Assembly: GCA_019722365.1 (NCBI GenBank)
Contig: JADFUC010000709.1
Coordinates: 1,178,001 to 1,242,000, forward strand
DNA length: 64,000 bases
From: Lithospermum erythrorhizon
Lineage: Eukaryota > Streptophyta > Magnoliopsida > Boraginales > Boraginaceae
Direction: 5' to 3'
Made by a program: the position numbers and the translations under genes
Notes under the pieces: model-generated
Database searches by the model: none
Told to the model about the DNA's origin: nothing
Seen by the model: the letters and a program-made list of their open reading frames with translations, nothing else
In this document: positions 61,101 through 64,000 of the stretch, piece after piece
Numbering within the stretch: position 1 is the stretch's first letter
How the letters are laid out: the number at the start of each line of letters is the position of its first letter

Positions 61101-64000
61101 GTTTAAGCATAACCCTTTGGCGAGTAGTTTGGTTTGTCTTTGTCGTATTTATGGCATCATTTCACGTTCAATAAAGGCGAGCCCCGTTTAGTAAATCCAT
61201 GAGACCAAACCTACGTTTTGGTACATAAGGAATAATATCTCAGTTGCATTTGAACAATCTTGCTATTCATTTCTTCTTTTAGCAGAAGTGGGCTCATCAT
61301 TTCATAAATGATGGCTTCCTTTATACATTTCTGGTTAATGGCGATCCTGGTGGATCTCTAAGGGTTAGTTCTTTAGAACATGTGGATGGCTAGATGCTAA
61401 TGAAAGAAGGTTCGATTCTTTGTGGTGTGTCGGATGCTCTGCGTTAGATGTGATATTGGCTTCCATTGACTGAGCTTCCTCAGAGATGAGCATGCATTAC
61501 TTCTAGTCATACAAGACGGATATTCTTTTCAAGGAATACTCACATTACGGCAATGAAGATTTTATTCTCTAGCAGGTAGAAGTAGTAACCAATTTGTTTC
61601 CACTTGAATGTCCCTATGAAATAACATTCTCAATTTAGAGCAAATTTATCTTTTTGTTAATCTCTTAACATAAGCTTAAGCCCAAATCTTTAGAAAAACA
61701 ACAGGAATCTTCCCGAGCCAGTTCATGGGGTTTATAGCTTGGTTGGACGTACATTTTAAGGTAAAGTGCCGGCTTAAGTCGTATCCCCGAAATTAGCGGT
61801 AGATCGGATAGGCTCATCATAGATCGAACCACCAGCCGAGAAGGAGTTCGATTTCTTCACTTCGGACCTGCCATTTATACTTGTAATGGCGTTCTATTTC
61901 AGAACAGAGTGCGAAGCAATGCAAGCGCTCTCCCAAGATGAACTCGTGACTCAAATATTCTCGCTCTGTCGGACGGAGAATGCTATTGTCTTGTTGATTG
62001 GTTTTGTATCTTTCATTTGGAACTCAACCGTTTCTCTCAGAAAGGACTACGTGTTTATGTCTCATCGGATACACAAAACCATTATCTTATGGTCGTCGAT
62101 AAATGTAATGAAAGTAGTTATAACCTCATAACTTGCAGTTATGTTCGTTTGGTAGCGTACGTCGGTGTGTATGATCACGATAAATCGCGCCGCTTTCATT
62201 TAAGCGATGAAAACTTGTTTGGTCATTTGCCCGAAGAAGCAGACTTCGCATATCGTATGATTCATAATGAAACCTTAGTATTCCGCTGAATTAGAGTTCT
62301 TGATTGATTCCTCGTTAATGACTAGTCACAAATGCCGTAGGTATGTTTGGTTTTAAATCGTTAAGGCTTATTCCGTTTAAGTTATGTTATATGACTGCGT
62401 TAATCGTGTCTAAAAACGTATAGACCATTTGAAGGAAGGCGGTACCAAATCTTTTTGAATACCGGTGATCCCTAAATTCATGGGATCTGTTGAAAATGAA
62501 AAACCATCATTATTCAAAGCGAAATAGAAATAATATTCACGCAGAATTGCCGGTACATAGTAAGTAGGAGATAAGTTCAAAACAAGGCCCATTGGGCAAA
62601 TTTAAACTAATGGATCCCTCACTGAGGACGCCCAGCCAGCGCCATTTCCCTTGCGAGATCCGTTTCCCTCTTTCCAGTCTCTACTTGACTTGAGTTCACT
62701 GCGTATTCACGACCAAATATGAGAACTACAACAGGGTGTCTAGCCCGAAGTAGAATTAGAAGTTGTGTACCAAACTTCAATAACATACATATACACAGCC
62801 AAATTTTGGCGTGCTGTGGATACTTCTTCCACATCATCACATGAACTTCATAGCAGGTCGACTTGATGACCGAGGTTCCCTTAATGTAATACTTATCGTC
62901 CTTCCACAACTCCTCCACTTTCAACCTTGGGATTACTGAACCGCCCAGCAGAACAAATATGCCTTTCTTGATTTTTCTTCTTGTTTTGGACCACCAAAGC
63001 GAAGAATGAAGTTTAGTGTCTACCAGTTAAATACCGAGCGTCGTGATCATCTTATGCTGATTCGTTTAGAGAAACTCAAACATGCACATATTGAAGTTGC
63101 GTGAGAATTTATGCAGGAAGACTTGGGGATGAGAGTCGATTCTTTGGAGACTCTTTGGTGCCAGTGGGTGGTGGCCAGAGCTGATCATTTTAATGATATG
63201 AGGGGGCACGTGGCTGTGGTTCTGACTTGCTGTGTCAAAACCACAGACGGTGTGCGCCTCTGTTTACAGCGCTTCGGAATAATTCCTCTGAGTTGCCGGT
63301 ATATGTCGTATCTGCCACCTTTTCATATTAATTTGGAGCAGGTTCCATATTGGCAAACATAAAGGACATCCAGCGGCGTGGTTGTGCTTTTTGTGGGATC
63401 CATTTCGATGAGGCTATCATTATTGGGTTTGGCAGAGACCATATTGTTAAATAAATCATTGGTCTCTGCTTGAGAATGATTCTCAAGTTCAGAGACCCTC
63501 ATTCAAAGTGCGAGTTATTCGACACAAGTCTTGATAGTAGTAGCCATATTAATTCTACAAGAATAAGTAAATGAAAATATGAGACTACGATGGCTTACTA
63601 TTATAAACACAAATAAATTGTAAAATAAATACTAATACTTCAAATCTCACGAAATATATTAATGCTCAGACTATACATAATTAACGTGACAACTTTGCTA
63701 CGTTTTGAATCAGGTTATGATAGTAGGTTGCAGCAATTATAAAACTACATAACTCTTGTGTCCTTTAAGCGTCTCTTACAGGTTCTTTGAACTTATTATC
63801 TCCGAAAACGGTTAAGCGTACGATTAAACGAAGTGTTACTTGGATTGATCGTCGAGAAGCCCATGACGTTAGTGGAAATCAACGGCATGATCCATTGTCA
63901 TATCCGTGCAACATTTATGCGCCCGCCCGTCACGGTGTGCAATTAATCTGATTGATTCTAACTTTAAAATTGGCTTGATACTTTGCTTAAATTTTAATTG
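61101..64000. other. Decayed, unassigned sequence
   Basis: Probably more of the retroelement or its neighbours. Frames at 61886-62131, 62017-62289 and 63111-63362 (+) and 62619-62924 (-) are each 80-101 codons but unrecognised. A perfect 10-bp inverted repeat GCAGAGACCA/TGGTCTCTGC lies at 63432-63469. Confidence 0.3.

Overview
The window looks like nuclear DNA of a core eudicot plant. Genes are split by GT-AG introns, spacers are very AT-rich, and the recognisable proteins are plant-specific families (KEG-type RING/kinase/ankyrin protein, CASP-like protein, ARGOS/OSR small protein, AED3-type aspartic protease, plant O-methyltransferase). The O-methyltransferase relic resembles enzymes I associate with Lamiales, but that is only a weak hint. 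There is no operon structure. Each gene stands alone and the space between genes is mostly transposon debris.

Layout. 1-777 (-): 5' exon of a TAF1B/Rrn7-like RNA polymerase I factor, interrupted by an in-frame stop. 1471-2880: two short MITE-like elements. 3529-4260 (-): broken O-methyltransferase. 6470-10883 (-): intact four-exon ERI1-like 3'-5' exonuclease. Its 2.4-kb first intron holds a complete non-autonomous hAT-like element with an 8-bp target duplication, plus two sets of degenerate tandem repeats. 11789-12634 (-): unidentified exon fragments. About 12679-14831: probable LTR-derived block. 15905-16330 (+): unrecognised small membrane protein. 17755-18075 (+): relic of an LRR receptor-kinase C-terminus. 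18602-20866 (-): three-exon CASP-like gene. 21807-21963: MITE with a 3-bp target duplication.

25999-36088 (+): complete 16-exon KEEP ON GOING (KEG) orthologue, 1651 codons, reconstructed with every intron phase matching. It has a likely GC-AG intron and an unusual kinase catalytic loop. 39098-39667: probable solo LTR. 40055-40303 (+): ARGOS/OSR-like growth regulator behind a long overlapping upstream ORF. 41343-44438 (-): three-exon AED3-like aspartic protease.

From about 47 kb to the end I find no confident intact gene. A direct segmental duplication (about 47.5-49.9 kb against 54.7-55.5 kb) is broken by later insertions, including a CGGTTCGG-rich element. After it lies decayed retroelement material, with copia reverse-transcriptase traces near 60.5-61.0 kb (-) and possible gypsy integrase traces near 57.4-57.9 kb (-).

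The intact genes share no pathway. They concern RNA processing, ABA and membrane-traffic control through KEG, membrane scaffolding, organ growth and apoplastic proteolysis. I did not find a convincing new multi-gene system. The most useful observations are the precisely delimited hAT-like element and repeats inside the exonuclease intron, the KEG peculiarities, the overlapping upstream ORFs, and the orphan membrane protein.
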